Both the position numbers and the translations under genes were made by a program. DNA of 31,855 bases from Clostridiales bacterium (GTDB taxonomy: Bacteria; Bacillota; Clostridia; Christensenellales; Aristaeellaceae): assembly GCA_004556395.1 (NCBI GenBank), contig SFHK01000023.1, positions 1 to 31,855 of the forward strand, read 5' to 3'. The number at the start of each line of letters is the position of its first letter. Within the stretch, counting starts at the first letter, position 1. Positions 1 through 7,501 of the stretch are shown piece after piece. The notes under the pieces were generated by a model. The model was given only the letters and a program-made list of their open reading frames with translations. It did not search any database and was not told the DNA's origin.

Positions 1-48
1 AGCACGCCGCCAGCGTTCGTCCTGAGCCAGGATCAAACTCTCTTGTTT
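1..48 (-). rRNA. 16S rRNA gene, 5' end only (partial)
   Basis: The reverse complement contains the universal start of bacterial 16S rRNA (GAGTTTGATCCTGGCTCAG, then GACGAACGCTGGCGGC and GTGCT). The gene runs leftward out of the window, so only about 48 bases are present. The exact mature 5' end, near 46-50, is placed by analogy with other Firmicutes. The sequence is of Firmicutes type. A strong promoter and a leader of about 140 bases lie upstream. Confidence 0.97.
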
Positions 49-187
49 AATCCTTCCCGTTCATCCCCGTGACGCGCCAACGTCCCGAGCACAAACAGTT
101 TCTCAACTCTTTCCCGAATCGACTGTTCTCTTGCTTCTCGTTCTCTGTATCGTTTTCAAGGATCGCGTTGTCGTTCGCTTGACAACG
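49..187 (-). other. rRNA operon leader
   Basis: This is the transcribed leader between the predicted start site (about 187) and the 16S 5' end. It opens with an inverted repeat at 166-187 (7-base arms CGTTGTC/GACAACG around an 8-base loop), which would put a hairpin at the very 5' end of the pre-rRNA. I looked for a boxA antitermination site and found no convincing match. No protein gene is supported here. Confidence 0.6.
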
Positions 188-193
188 AATGGG

Positions 194-222
194 ATTATAC
201 CAGATATCCCGCCGGCTGTCAA
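194..222 (-). promoter_or_regulatory. rRNA operon promoter
   Basis: On the minus strand, TTGACA (217-222) and TATAAT (194-199) are perfect consensus boxes separated by 17 bases. Immediately upstream, 223-255 is A/T-rich on this strand, as expected of an UP element in a strong rrn promoter. The promoter faces the 16S gene. Confidence 0.93.
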
Positions 223-239
223 TACCTTTTTCAACTTTT

Positions 240-268
240 TTGAATATTTTTTTTAGCCCGGCATATAT
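240..268 (+). promoter_or_regulatory. possible promoter of the binding-protein-like gene
   Basis: TTGAAT (240-245) and ATATAT (263-268) lie 17 bases apart on the plus strand, 22 bases before the gene at 290. The boxes are imperfect. The site overlaps the presumed UP element of the divergent rRNA promoter, so the two may interfere. Confidence 0.4.
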
Positions 269-289
269 CTCCCTTTTAGAGGTGATTTG

Positions 290-1423
290 ATGCGACGAGT
301 GGGCAAAATCTGCTGTTTTCTGGCGCTTCCGGCGGTGTTTCTGTGCTTTCTCTCGGTGCGCCGCCTGTTTCCGTTTCCCCGCAGCGACGCGCTGACGGAG
401 CGGCAGCAGGCGTGGGCGGGCGTTCTCCGGCTGTGGATCTGCGAGGAGCTGCCCTGCGGGACGCTCGACGCGTGGCTGAACGAAGCGTCCGCCGCGTTCG
501 AGCGGCGCAACGACGGCGTGTACGTGCAGATCACAACGGTCAGCCGCGCGTCTGCCGCCGATTTCGCCGCCGCGGAGAATCCCCCGGACATGCTTCTGCT
601 CCCGCCGTCGCTGCTGGACACGCCGGACGGCCTTCTGAACCGCTCCGGCGAATACCTGACCCCCGTCGCCATGGGCGGCTACGCGTGGGCTGTCAACCGC
701 GCGAAGCTGCCCGACCTGTCGCCGGAGGGCGCGCCCATGCGGATTCCCATGGACACTGAGACCGCGAGCTACTCCGCGGCGCTGGCCGCGCTGCTGTGCG
801 GCGACGAGGCCGCGTCCGGCGATACGCGGCGGGAATCGCGCTACGGCGTAGACCTCGGCCTGCCCGACGCGAGCCCGCATCCGGCGGAGAGCTCCGCGCC
901 CCTCGTTCGAAAAGAGCTTCGCCCCGCGGACGGCTCACAGGCGGACGAAAACGCCTTTCGCGGCTTCACGCGCGGCGAAACCGCGGTGACGCTCGTCTCC
1001 CAGCGCGAGCTTTTGCGGCTTTCCGCGCTGGCGGACTCCGGACGCGCGCCCGATTTCGCCGTGGTGTGCACGGGTCACGCCTTCACCGACCGGCTGGCGC
1101 TGTTCGCCGCGGTCGATCTGCCGCGGGACGATCTTTCGGCGCGGCAGGCGCTGTGCGAAAAATTCCTCGCGTTTCTGCTGGACGACGCGCGGCAGGCAAA
1201 GCTGAGCCGCGTCGGCTGCTTCCGCGTGACGCCCGGCGCGGCGCTGTATGCCGCGTCCTCCCCGCTGGCGCCGCTGGAACGTGCGCTGACGGACGCGGAG
1301 CCTCTCTTCCCGCCGTTCTTCACCCGCGAATGGCGCGCGCGGGCGCAGGCGGAAGCGAAGGCGCTCCTTTCGGGCGCGGGCGGCGCGGAAGGCGCGCTGC
1401 GCCGCATCGGGCTTTCCCCGTAA
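290..1423 (+). CDS. extracellular solute-binding-like protein
   Basis: A protein of 377 residues. The N-terminus has two arginines and then a hydrophobic stretch (about 6-22), so it is probably exported or membrane-anchored; the cysteines there do not form a clear lipobox. From about residue 42 the pattern LRLWICEELP, then a helix ending in AAFERRNDGVYVQ, is typical of family 1 ABC solute-binding proteins (a strand, then 'F(E)..n.gV.V'). NPPDMLLLPPSLLD fits the usual 'PDv' segment. No permease or ATPase gene adjoins, so it is an orphan and the ligand is unknown. ATG 290 follows AGAGGTGA at a good distance; an in-frame TTG three bases earlier is less likely. The gene is divergent from the rRNA operon. 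The family call is by motif only. Confidence 0.7.
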   Translation: MRRVGKICCFLALPAVFLCFLSVRRLFPFPRSDALTERQQAWAGVLRLWICEELPCGTLDAWLNEASAAFERRNDGVYVQITTVSRASAADFAAAENPPDMLLLPPSLLDTPDGLLNRSGEYLTPVAMGGYAWAVNRAKLPDLSPEGAPMRIPMDTETASYSAALAALLCGDEAASGDTRRESRYGVDLGLPDASPHPAESSAPLVRKELRPADGSQADENAFRGFTRGETAVTLVSQRELLRLSALADSGRAPDFAVVCTGHAFTDRLALFAAVDLPRDDLSARQALCEKFLAFLLDDARQAKLSRVGCFRVTPGAALYAASSPLAPLERALTDAEPLFPPFFTREWRARAQAEAKALLSGAGGAEGALRRIGLSP

Positions 1424-1474
1424 AAAAATAAGGAAGGAGCCGGCAAATCCGAAGGGAAATGCCGACTCCTTCCT
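1424..1474 (-). terminator. bidirectional terminator between convergent genes
   Basis: Arms 1431-1445 and 1460-1474 (AGGAAGGAGCCGGCA against TGCCGACTCCTTCCT, one mismatch) form a 15-base stem. Read on the minus strand the stem is followed by a T-rich tail (1424-1430), ending the gene that stops at 1498. It probably also stops the plus-strand gene ending at 1423. Confidence 0.85.
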
Positions 1475-1497
1475 CGTCAGACCGTTTTGCGCGGCGC

Positions 1498-2031
1498 TCA
1501 GGCTTCCGTCTCCTGAAGGGAAGCCATAACGAAGGCAAGCACAGCCGAGAAGCCCTCATCGGACTTCGGCGCGCCGGAAACCTCAAAGATATAGCCAGCC
1601 TCGGTCGCGAAGGAGATGCAAACCGTGTCGTTCTCCTCCAGCACATAGGTGATGGCGGGCATGCCGTTGACGATCACGTCTTCAATTTCGGTCGCGCCGG
1701 CGTCGGGCAGCAGCGCCTTATACTCTTCCAGCGTCATGCCGTTCGCGTCCACGTACATCACGGCGAGCGCGGCGGATTCATCCTCCGGCATAAAATAGGC
1801 GATGTAGCCGCTTTCCTTATCCTCATCGGTCAGTTCAACGGCGTTGAGACCCGCGGGAACCCACATTTTCACAGCGATTTCATCAAACACAACGAATTCG
1901 CCCCGGGCGATCGTCTCGGCGCCCTGCTCCTGCAGATCCGCCCAGTTGACCACGGTGGTCTCCGTCGCGAAGGCCGGAACGGCGCACAGCATCATGACGG
2001 CGACAAGAACGAGAGAAACAAGCTTTTTCAT
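1498..2031 (-). CDS. small secreted protein of unknown function
   Basis: A protein of 177 residues. MKK, a hydrophobic core and an AFA cleavage site near residues 20-22 make a clear Sec signal peptide with no lipobox cysteine. The mature part is acidic (many D and E) with alternating strand-like segments, for example EIAVKMWVPAGL and GYIAYFMPEDES. I do not recognise the family. The ATG follows a strong AAAGGAGGG site. It lies downstream of, and in the same direction as, the LuxR-type regulator (118-base gap). Two tight palindromes in that gap suggest separate control. A strong terminator follows. Confidence 0.8.
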   Translation of the reverse strand: MKKLVSLVLVAVMMLCAVPAFATETTVVNWADLQEQGAETIARGEFVVFDEIAVKMWVPAGLNAVELTDEDKESGYIAYFMPEDESAALAVMYVDANGMTLEEYKALLPDAGATEIEDVIVNGMPAITYVLEENDTVCISFATEAGYIFEVSGAPKSDEGFSAVLAFVMASLQETEA

Positions 2032-2056
2032 TTTGGAAAACCCTCCTTTGTGATTT

Positions 2057-2091
2057 CGGCAGTCCTCTGCCGGCTTATCGTTTCAAACGAT
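2057..2091. promoter_or_regulatory. two adjacent palindromes upstream of the secreted-protein gene
   Basis: CGGCAGtcctCTGCCG (2057-2072) and ATCGTTTcAAACGAT (2077-2091) are two perfect inverted repeats, 4 bases apart, just upstream of the ribosome site of the gene starting at 2031. They could be operators or RNA hairpins in the leader. I could not place a convincing -10/-35 pair here. Farther upstream, near 2119-2148, is another imperfect hairpin just after the regulator's stop, without a T run. Confidence 0.45.
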
Positions 2092-2149
2092 GCCCTTTAT
2101 CCTACCACCGCCGCGCGCGCGCCGCAACTGTACCGCAGGACAGTCTGCG

Positions 2150-4510
2150 CTACAGAAGATGGAGCGACTGGGCAATCTGCACGGCGTCGATCAGGTTTTT
2201 GGCGTCCAGCTTTCGATAGTTCTCCGAAGCGTGATACTTCACCGTGCGCTGCGTGATATGCAGCCGATCCGCGATTTCCTTTGTGGTATAGCCCGCCGCC
2301 TGCATGCGCAGCACCTGAAGCGCCGTCGGCGAGAAGGCGGAAACGTCGATTCCCGTTCCCTTCAGATAGTTCGGATACAGCCGCGCCATGTGCGCCGCTT
2401 CGTCCAGCACCTGCCGGAACCACGCGGCCGTCGGCCCGTCGTCCTGCGTAAACAGCGCCTTCACCTCCGTCAGCATCGAAAGCACCGCCGCCCCCTTCGC
2501 GCTGACGAGCGGAACGAAGTGATACTCGCGTGCACGCTTCAGCGTCTGAACAAATTCGTCCTTCCACGGCTTGCCGGTTCTGCGCAGGATGATGGCGTTC
2601 AGCAGGCCGTATTCCATCTGAAGGTAGGTGCGCTGCGCGTAATCCGCGTACAGCGTCATTCGCCGAATCAGCACCAGCGCCTCCGTATGCCTGCCAAGCG
2701 CGATATAGCCGTATATCCGAACCAGATACAGATAGCGGTTCAGCGTGCAGAATTCGACGGTCTCGTCCGGCGCGGTCTCCATCCACGAAAGAATCCGGCT
2801 CGTTTTGTTCTCATACAGGCTGAGCCAGCAGGAAAACGCCCGCACGGAATCGCACAGCCGGGACGCGCCCTCGCGCTCCGCCCGCTGAAGCATGCCCGCG
2901 ACCAGCTTCTGCGCGTATTCCATATCGCCCGCCCCCAGCGCCAGCTTGGCCTGAAGGCCGATGTCGACCCACAACATTTCGAGAATCCCGTTGTTTTCGC
3001 TCTGGTTCTGCGCCTTGGTGAGACGGCTGAACACCCGGAAACGATCCTCGCCCTTCTCATAGGCGCTCTCCCCCAGCGCCGTCTGAACCAGACCGATGCC
3101 CGCCTTCCCGAGCATCCGCTCCACCACGGGTCCCAGCGTTCGGGCGAGCAACTCGTCGGTTTTGCTCCACTCGCAGAAATCCTTGCCGCCGTTCATCAGG
3201 CTGGGCTGATTGTTGGTCAGCGACACCGGGCGCAGAATGTCCCCGCTGCTGCGCAGAAGCGTGGACGCGGCTTTCAGAATGCGCACAAGCTCGCCCGAAC
3301 CCCTGTGTGGAAGCGCGATGTCCAGATAGGCGATCTGCGCGTTGGCCTCGCTGCGGTCGCCGCCCCTCGCGTTCGCGGCGTAGTCCTTCAGGCGCGCATA
3401 CCAGTATTCGCTCTTCTCCGTGTTCATCAGCACGGAGTGGAGCAGACTCAAAGCGGTCATGAGCACCGGCTCCCGCTCGACCTCCTCCTCGGAAAGCGCC
3501 TGATAGTATTCCCTCAGCGCCCAGTACTGGCCGACGCCCGCGTGCTTTCTCGCCTCCCGCACCAGAATCGAAAGAATGCTGTCCCGCTCGCCGCACTGCT
3601 CGTAGACGGCCAGCGCCTGCATCGTCTGTCCGCCCGATTCCAGATACCTTCCCGCGTTGTACAGAAGCCGGTTTACGCGCCTGCGGCCGAACTCGCGCAT
3701 CGCCCGCTCCCGCATGGTTTCCAGCAGCACCGGACGGATTCGCCATTCCTCCCCCGTGCTGGAAAAGAGGTTGCCCACCCGCTCCGCGCGGCTCAGAAGC
3801 AGCGCGCTGCCGTCGTCGCCCGTGATGGACTCCGCCATTTCAAGCGTGAACGCGTCGACCACGGAGACCTGCATCAGAAACGTCTGCACGTCCCGGCTCC
3901 ACTGCCCGACGACCTCCTCGTCGAGATAGCTCATAAACGTCCTTCGGATGCTCGCCTCCAGCGCCGGCCCGTCCTGCGCGCCCTGCTGAAGCTGGCGCAC
4001 GAGGTATTCCAGCACCATGGCGTTTCCCCCGGTCAGCGCAAGCCACGTCCGAATGCGCTCGCGGGACAGCTTCAGCCCGGCGGACGCGCAATACGCCGTC
4101 AGCTCGCCCTCCGTCGCGCGCAGCTCCTCCTCGGGAATGACGAGGACGCCCGACTGAAGCCGCAGCGCGGAAAGCCACGACGGCAGCGTCGCCCGGCCGA
4201 TCATGACCATGCGATACCCCTCTTTGCCGGCCATCTGAACGATCTGCCGCTGAAGAAGCGTGCTTTCCACGCACTGCACATCGTCCAGCACCACATACCG
4301 GGACGCGTCGCATGCCCGAAGCGCCTGAAGCGCATGCCCCTCCGTGTCGTTCAGGCTGATCCATGCCGCCGAATCGCGATCCAGCACCCGCTCCACCGCG
4401 CTCGTTTTTCCAAAGCCCGCCGCGCCGTAGATGTATACGTTTGCGTTCGAAACCACCGCTTCCCGCAGCTTTCGAACCGCCTCCCCCGCGAATTGATTCT
4501 GCCTGTCCAC
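2150..4510 (-). CDS. MalT-like LuxR-family ATPase transcriptional regulator
   Basis: A protein of 786 residues in the large STAND/LuxR (LAL) class. A Walker A loop GAAGFGKT is at about 29-36 and a Walker B YVVLDDV near 90. A long helical, TPR-like middle follows, and the last ~65 residues are a LuxR-type helix-turn-helix (LRMQAAGYTTKEIADRL, then HITQRTVKYHASENYRKLD). Such proteins bind a nucleotide and a small inducer, oligomerise and activate promoters. The start is reassigned: a TTG in frame at 4579 lies inside the -35 box, so translation must begin downstream. GTG 4510, preceded by AGAGGAGA at 6 bases, is the best choice. The gene is monocistronic with its own consensus promoter. The inducer and targets cannot be read here. 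Confidence 0.93.
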   Translation of the reverse strand: MDRQNQFAGEAVRKLREAVVSNANVYIYGAAGFGKTSAVERVLDRDSAAWISLNDTEGHALQALRACDASRYVVLDDVQCVESTLLQRQIVQMAGKEGYRMVMIGRATLPSWLSALRLQSGVLVIPEEELRATEGELTAYCASAGLKLSRERIRTWLALTGGNAMVLEYLVRQLQQGAQDGPALEASIRRTFMSYLDEEVVGQWSRDVQTFLMQVSVVDAFTLEMAESITGDDGSALLLSRAERVGNLFSSTGEEWRIRPVLLETMRERAMREFGRRRVNRLLYNAGRYLESGGQTMQALAVYEQCGERDSILSILVREARKHAGVGQYWALREYYQALSEEEVEREPVLMTALSLLHSVLMNTEKSEYWYARLKDYAANARGGDRSEANAQIAYLDIALPHRGSGELVRILKAASTLLRSSGDILRPVSLTNNQPSLMNGGKDFCEWSKTDELLARTLGPVVERMLGKAGIGLVQTALGESAYEKGEDRFRVFSRLTKAQNQSENNGILEMLWVDIGLQAKLALGAGDMEYAQKLVAGMLQRAEREGASRLCDSVRAFSCWLSLYENKTSRILSWMETAPDETVEFCTLNRYLYLVRIYGYIALGRHTEALVLIRRMTLYADYAQRTYLQMEYGLLNAIILRRTGKPWKDEFVQTLKRAREYHFVPLVSAKGAAVLSMLTEVKALFTQDDGPTAAWFRQVLDEAAHMARLYPNYLKGTGIDVSAFSPTALQVLRMQAAGYTTKEIADRLHITQRTVKYHASENYRKLDAKNLIDAVQIAQSLHLL

Positions 4511-4550
4511 AAGCCGTCTCCTCTGTAACGAAATCCATTCCGGCAACCGT

Positions 4551-4579
4551 ATTGTACAGCGCCGCCGTTTCCCTGTCAA
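4551..4579 (-). promoter_or_regulatory. promoter of the LuxR-type regulator
   Basis: On the minus strand, TTGACA (4574-4579) and TACAAT (4551-4556) are 17 bases apart. The start site would fall near 4544, about 34 bases before the GTG start at 4510. This decides the start codon. Confidence 0.88.
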
Positions 4580-4613
4580 TGTGCCCGCCCCGCCGAAGCG
4601 TTCCAGTTAACGC

Positions 4614-4646
4614 GAAAAAGCCGACGCCGTTTAAGCAGCGTCAGCT
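4614..4646 (-). terminator. terminator of the RsfA-like gene
   Basis: On the minus strand, AGCTGACGC and GCGTCGGCT (plus-strand 4638-4646 and 4619-4627) pair around a short loop and are followed by a run of Ts (4614-4618). It lies 26 bases past the stop codon of the gene ending at 4672. Confidence 0.8.
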
Positions 4647-4671
4647 TCCCCCGCAGTCCGTTTTTCGCGCT

Positions 4672-5433
4672 CTACACCGCGCCCGCGGGAAGCTGGGCTT
4701 CCAGCTGGCCGATCAGCCCCGTCATTTCCCGCGCGAAATCGTTCATCTCACGCCTGCGGCCCTCGTCGTCCATGGAGAGGAAATTTTTGAGCGGACGCAC
4801 GAAGCCCTTCACCGCGTTCACCAGCTGCGGCGCGCAGAAGCGCTCCTCCCGGCGGGACGCGTCGATCAGCGCCGTGAGCGTCTCGCAGGCGCGCACCAGC
4901 TCCGCGTCGCCGGAGCGGTAGGCGCTCTCGTTGAGCCTGCGCCCGGCCTCCTCGGCGCTCTGGCGCACGCGGCGGTTCACCTCCGGCGCGCTGCAGTCCA
5001 CGCCCTCGGCGCGCAGCCGCTCAACCAGTTTTTTCACGTATTCCGGCCGCGTTTTCAGCACGGCGCGGTATTTGTTCTGGTAGCGCAGCGTCAGGCCGTG
5101 GTCGCCGCCGGACAGTCTTTGCAGGCACGCGCGCACGCTCGAGCCCTGCGATCGCGCCTTGAACACCTCCGTCATCAGCCAGTCAACTTCTTCCTCCGTG
5201 AACGGCACAAAGCGCTGCGGCAGCGGCTCGTCGCCTTTTTGGCGGCGAACCTGGGCATAATAGTAATTGCGGATGCTGTTCGGGCGGCGGCCGGTCTTTT
5301 CGGCAATGCGCTCGAACACCGATTTCAGCGGCAAGCCCTGCTGCTGCGCCTCATCCGCGGTTTCCCAAAGAAGATTGGACTCCGCGTCGCTCCACCCGGC
5401 GTGGCGTCCCGTCTTCACAAGAGCCTGTTCCAT
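4672..5433 (-). CDS. RsfA-like Myb/SANT-domain regulator
   Basis: A protein of 253 residues. The N-terminal part (about 10-65) has the pattern GWSDAESNLLWETADEAQQQ, then FERIAEKTGRRPNSIRNYYYAQ. This is the Myb/SANT-like helix-turn-helix arrangement of the RsfA family of Bacillus prespore-specific regulators (trailing tryptophan/aromatic spacing, 'R.P.a...R'). A second similar segment follows (PFTEEEVDWLMTEVFKA, then a region ending in LTLRYQNKYR), so two SANT-like repeats may be present. The C-terminal half is helical and charged. ATG 5433 is chosen because GGGAGGGG sits 5 bases upstream; longer in-frame starts lack a ribosome site. RsfA acts in sporulation in Bacillus; a similar role here is only inferred. 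Confidence 0.72.
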   Translation of the reverse strand: MEQALVKTGRHAGWSDAESNLLWETADEAQQQGLPLKSVFERIAEKTGRRPNSIRNYYYAQVRRQKGDEPLPQRFVPFTEEEVDWLMTEVFKARSQGSSVRACLQRLSGGDHGLTLRYQNKYRAVLKTRPEYVKKLVERLRAEGVDCSAPEVNRRVRQSAEEAGRRLNESAYRSGDAELVRACETLTALIDASRREERFCAPQLVNAVKGFVRPLKNFLSMDDEGRRREMNDFAREMTGLIGQLEAQLPAGAV

Positions 5434-5526
5434 ATGATCCCCTCCCAGATAGTCGTTGATAAAGAGTATGCACGCGACCGTCATTCAATATACACATCGG
5501 ATAAAGATTAAAACTTTTATCCCCAC

Positions 5527-5555
5527 TTGCATTACGCGCGGAATGCGTGTAATAT
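5527..5555 (+). promoter_or_regulatory. promoter upstream of the palindromic element and DUF1858 gene
   Basis: TTGCAT (5527-5532) and TAATAT (5550-5555) are 17 bases apart on the plus strand. Transcription would begin about 5562, at the edge of the 166-base palindrome, so the element would form the 5' leader of the small gene at 5754. Confidence 0.6.
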
Positions 5556-5564
5556 ATTGGAAGT

Positions 5565-5730
5565 TAAGGCAACGCCGCACAAATGAGGTGGTCGGCCGGC
5601 AAATGGATTTTTCGTCAGATGCAAATGAAAATTTCGAAGGTTTACTGGAGGTAAATCGAGAAATTTGCATGCCGCAGATGGCGGAAAAGACTTCGCCCGA
5701 CGCGCCGCCGAATTGTGCGGTGGTGCCTTA
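5565..5730. repeat. 166-bp imperfect palindrome, MITE-like element
   Basis: The ends are inverted copies: TAAGGCAACGCCGCACAAAT (5565-5584) against TAAGGCACCACCGCACAATT (complement of 5711-5730), 16 of 20 matching. The interior also pairs (the ATGCAAAT block near 5619-5628 with ATTTGCAT near 5662-5672). The exact centre is a small hairpin, TTTACtggagGTAAA (5641-5655). So the whole element is one long hairpin. Each end has TA just outside AGGC/GCCT, as a TA target duplication would give. The open frames through it look accidental. No second copy is visible in this window. Confidence 0.75.
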
Positions 5731-5753
5731 AATGTCAGAAGGAGGAAATTCGG

Positions 5754-5954
5754 ATGATCAACAAGCAAATGTCCATCGGTGAGGTTCTGCGCATCGACCG
5801 CAACGTCGCGCCCATCTTCATGGAGTTCGGCATGCATTGCCTGGGCTGCCCCCACGCCACTGCGGAGAGCATCGAGCTGGCCTGCGCCGCGCACGGCACC
5901 GACGCGGACGCGCTGGTCGCGAAGCTGAACGAATACTTCGAGGCGAAGAAATAA
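5754..5954 (+). CDS. DUF1858-like small redox-disulfide protein
   Basis: A protein of 66 residues, with ATG after AGGAGGA at a normal distance. The sequence matches the DUF1858 / 'hybrid-cluster-protein-associated disulfide' pattern: MSIGEVL, then AP.FMEFGMHCLGC, with the CxxC at Cys29/Cys32, then a helix (TAESIELACAAHG) and a C-terminal helix (ALVAKLNEYFE). Family members are small cytosolic proteins thought to be redox-active or Fe-S-linked; the exact role is unknown. The gene is monocistronic, between the palindromic element and a terminator. Confidence 0.88.
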   Translation: MINKQMSIGEVLRIDRNVAPIFMEFGMHCLGCPHATAESIELACAAHGTDADALVAKLNEYFEAKK

Positions 5955-5971
5955 TTTCCCGCGCACCGTTC

Positions 5972-6000
5972 GAGAGGGCTTCGGCCCTCTCTTTCATTTT
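5972..6000 (+). terminator. terminator of the DUF1858 gene
   Basis: GAGAGGGC-TTCG-GCCCTCTC style stem-loop (5972-5991) followed by the T-rich stretch TTTCATTTT. The UUCG-type loop is very stable. Confidence 0.85.
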
Positions 6001-6018
6001 CCCGTAAAGAGAACTTTC

Positions 6019-7461
6019 ATGGATAAAACGTTTCAGAAATTCCCGCGCGCGGGCGTCGATCTTTCGCCGCTCGGCTTCGAGCTTCGCGCGGACGCAGCGC
6101 CGTATTTCTGCACGCCGAAAGGCGCGCGCATCCTCGGCTGGGCGGGCGTGGACGGCATTCACTATTGCACCGTCCGCGGCTCCGGCAGCCGCATTTTCGC
6201 TGTGAGCCCCATGAACGCCGCGCCGGAATGCGTGCATCCCATCGCCGAAAGCTCCGAGGATTTCCTGCGCCTTTTGCTCGCCTGCGGCGACGCGGCCGTG
6301 CTGGAGCAGAGCTGGCAGTGGGACGAAGCGCAGTTTTCCGCGTTTCTAAATGAAAACCCGCCGACGGACGAACAGAAGGCCGCGCTTTCCGAGCTTTCGC
6401 GGCGCATGCGGCTCACGCCCATGCCGAAGCCGTGGCGCTATCTGCGCGCGCTTCAGGCAAGCTTCCCTCCCGCCGAAAAGCCGTCCCCAAGGCTCGCGCA
6501 GCGCGAGGCCTTCGACTGCGGCCTTCTTCTTTCCCCTCGCTCGCGCGGGCGCTTCCGAGAGGAACTCGCGTTTGAAAAATCCTTCGACTGGGTCGGCCGT
6601 CACTGGCTCGTGCCCGCGGCATACGTGTGCGGGAAGGGGCTCGCGATCGATTTCTGCATGCGCGCGGAAGCGGACGAGCTGCGCGCGTTCATGCAAAAAT
6701 GGAAGCTGTCGCCCGAAAACGACGACTGCGCGGCGTTCTCGCAGGAAGATCAGCTTCTTCTGGACGCGGAAAACCCGCTCGCGCTGTCGTTCACGCCCAC
6801 GCTTACCGTGAACGGGAAAACGCTGCACGTTTCGGAACGCGCCTCCGCGAGCTTCCATCCCTGCTTTCCCGACCGCGAAACGCCGCTCGCGCCCCTCATG
6901 CGGCGCTATCATCTAAGCGACGCGTTCGGCTGGGTCGTCACGTGCGCGTGGTTCCCATGGAACGGCCGCAGACCCGCCGACGTTCATTCGATCGAGCTTT
7001 CCCTGCGCCGAACGCCCGCGCCGCTGCCCGGGCCGCGCTTCACGGTGCGCGCGCCCGGCGACGCGTTCCGTTTCACGCACCCGTACACGGGCACGGAGCA
7101 TACGCTCACCGCGCTGTCGCTGGAAGCGCAGACGCTGCCGGAAACCGCGTTCGGCCGCGGCTTCCCCACGCACTTCACGCTTCTGCGCTTCGCGCTCGAC
7201 CCGGAGCCCACCGAGCCGGTTCTGATTTCCGACACGCGCGAGAGCGACCGCCCCGTCAGGCCGGAGACCATTAAAAGCGCGTCCTCCGCCCGTGCCGTCG
7301 GCGTCATCGGCGGCGCGGACGGCCCGACCGCGCTGTTCGTCTCCGGCGGCGCGCACACCGCCTGCTCGGCGCTCCGCTTTTCCCCGGATACCCGCGACAT
7401 TGAATGGCGCGCCACCTTCGAAGCGTCGCCCCGCGACGATTTCTCGCTGTCCCTTCTCTAA
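6019..7461 (+). CDS. hypothetical protein with C-terminal ADGPT motif
   Basis: A protein of 480 residues with no signal peptide. The N-terminal third (YFCTPKGARILGWAGVDGIH, then AVSPMNAAP and DFLRLLLACGD) looks like a conserved, unnamed clostridial family, by recollection only. The middle is charged and low in recognisable motifs. Near residues 427-441 it carries GVIGGADGPTALFVSGG, which strongly resembles the conserved ADGPT segment of beta subunits of Na+-pumping decarboxylases (OadB/GcdB type), yet the protein has no matching set of membrane helices. The ribosome site (AAAGAGA) is weak. The gene lies between two terminators, so it is probably transcribed alone or by read-through. Confidence 0.75.
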   Translation: MDKTFQKFPRAGVDLSPLGFELRADAAPYFCTPKGARILGWAGVDGIHYCTVRGSGSRIFAVSPMNAAPECVHPIAESSEDFLRLLLACGDAAVLEQSWQWDEAQFSAFLNENPPTDEQKAALSELSRRMRLTPMPKPWRYLRALQASFPPAEKPSPRLAQREAFDCGLLLSPRSRGRFREELAFEKSFDWVGRHWLVPAAYVCGKGLAIDFCMRAEADELRAFMQKWKLSPENDDCAAFSQEDQLLLDAENPLALSFTPTLTVNGKTLHVSERASASFHPCFPDRETPLAPLMRRYHLSDAFGWVVTCAWFPWNGRRPADVHSIELSLRRTPAPLPGPRFTVRAPGDAFRFTHPYTGTEHTLTALSLEAQTLPETAFGRGFPTHFTLLRFALDPEPTEPVLISDTRESDRPVRPETIKSASSARAVGVIGGADGPTALFVSGGAHTACSALRFSPDTRDIEWRATFEASPRDDFSLSLL

Positions 7462-7466
7462 ATACC

Positions 7467-7497
7467 AAGGAGCCGACATTCCCGCCGGCTCCTTTTC
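7467..7497. terminator. bidirectional terminator between convergent genes
   Basis: AAGGAGCCG (7467-7475) pairs with CGGCTCCTT (7486-7494), followed by Ts on the plus strand. It sits between the stop at 7461 and the convergent stop at 7502. Confidence 0.8.
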
Positions 7498-7501
7498 CTG
7501 T

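Noticed and set aside
49..193. boxA antitermination site in the rRNA leader
   Set aside because: No match close to TGCTCTTTAACA.
2090..4528. Very long open frame on the plus strand opposite the LuxR-type regulator
   Set aside because: It is the antisense shadow of a GC-rich gene: no ribosome site, arginine/histidine/proline-rich and without family motifs.
5434..5526. Promoter for the RsfA-like gene (TATATT near 5491 on the minus strand)
   Set aside because: No acceptable -35 box at 16-18 bases; could be an alternative-sigma promoter, but not supported.
5456..5731. Possible 91-residue gene through the palindromic element
   Set aside because: It crosses a promoter and a self-complementary repeat, has no ribosome site and no recognisable protein features.
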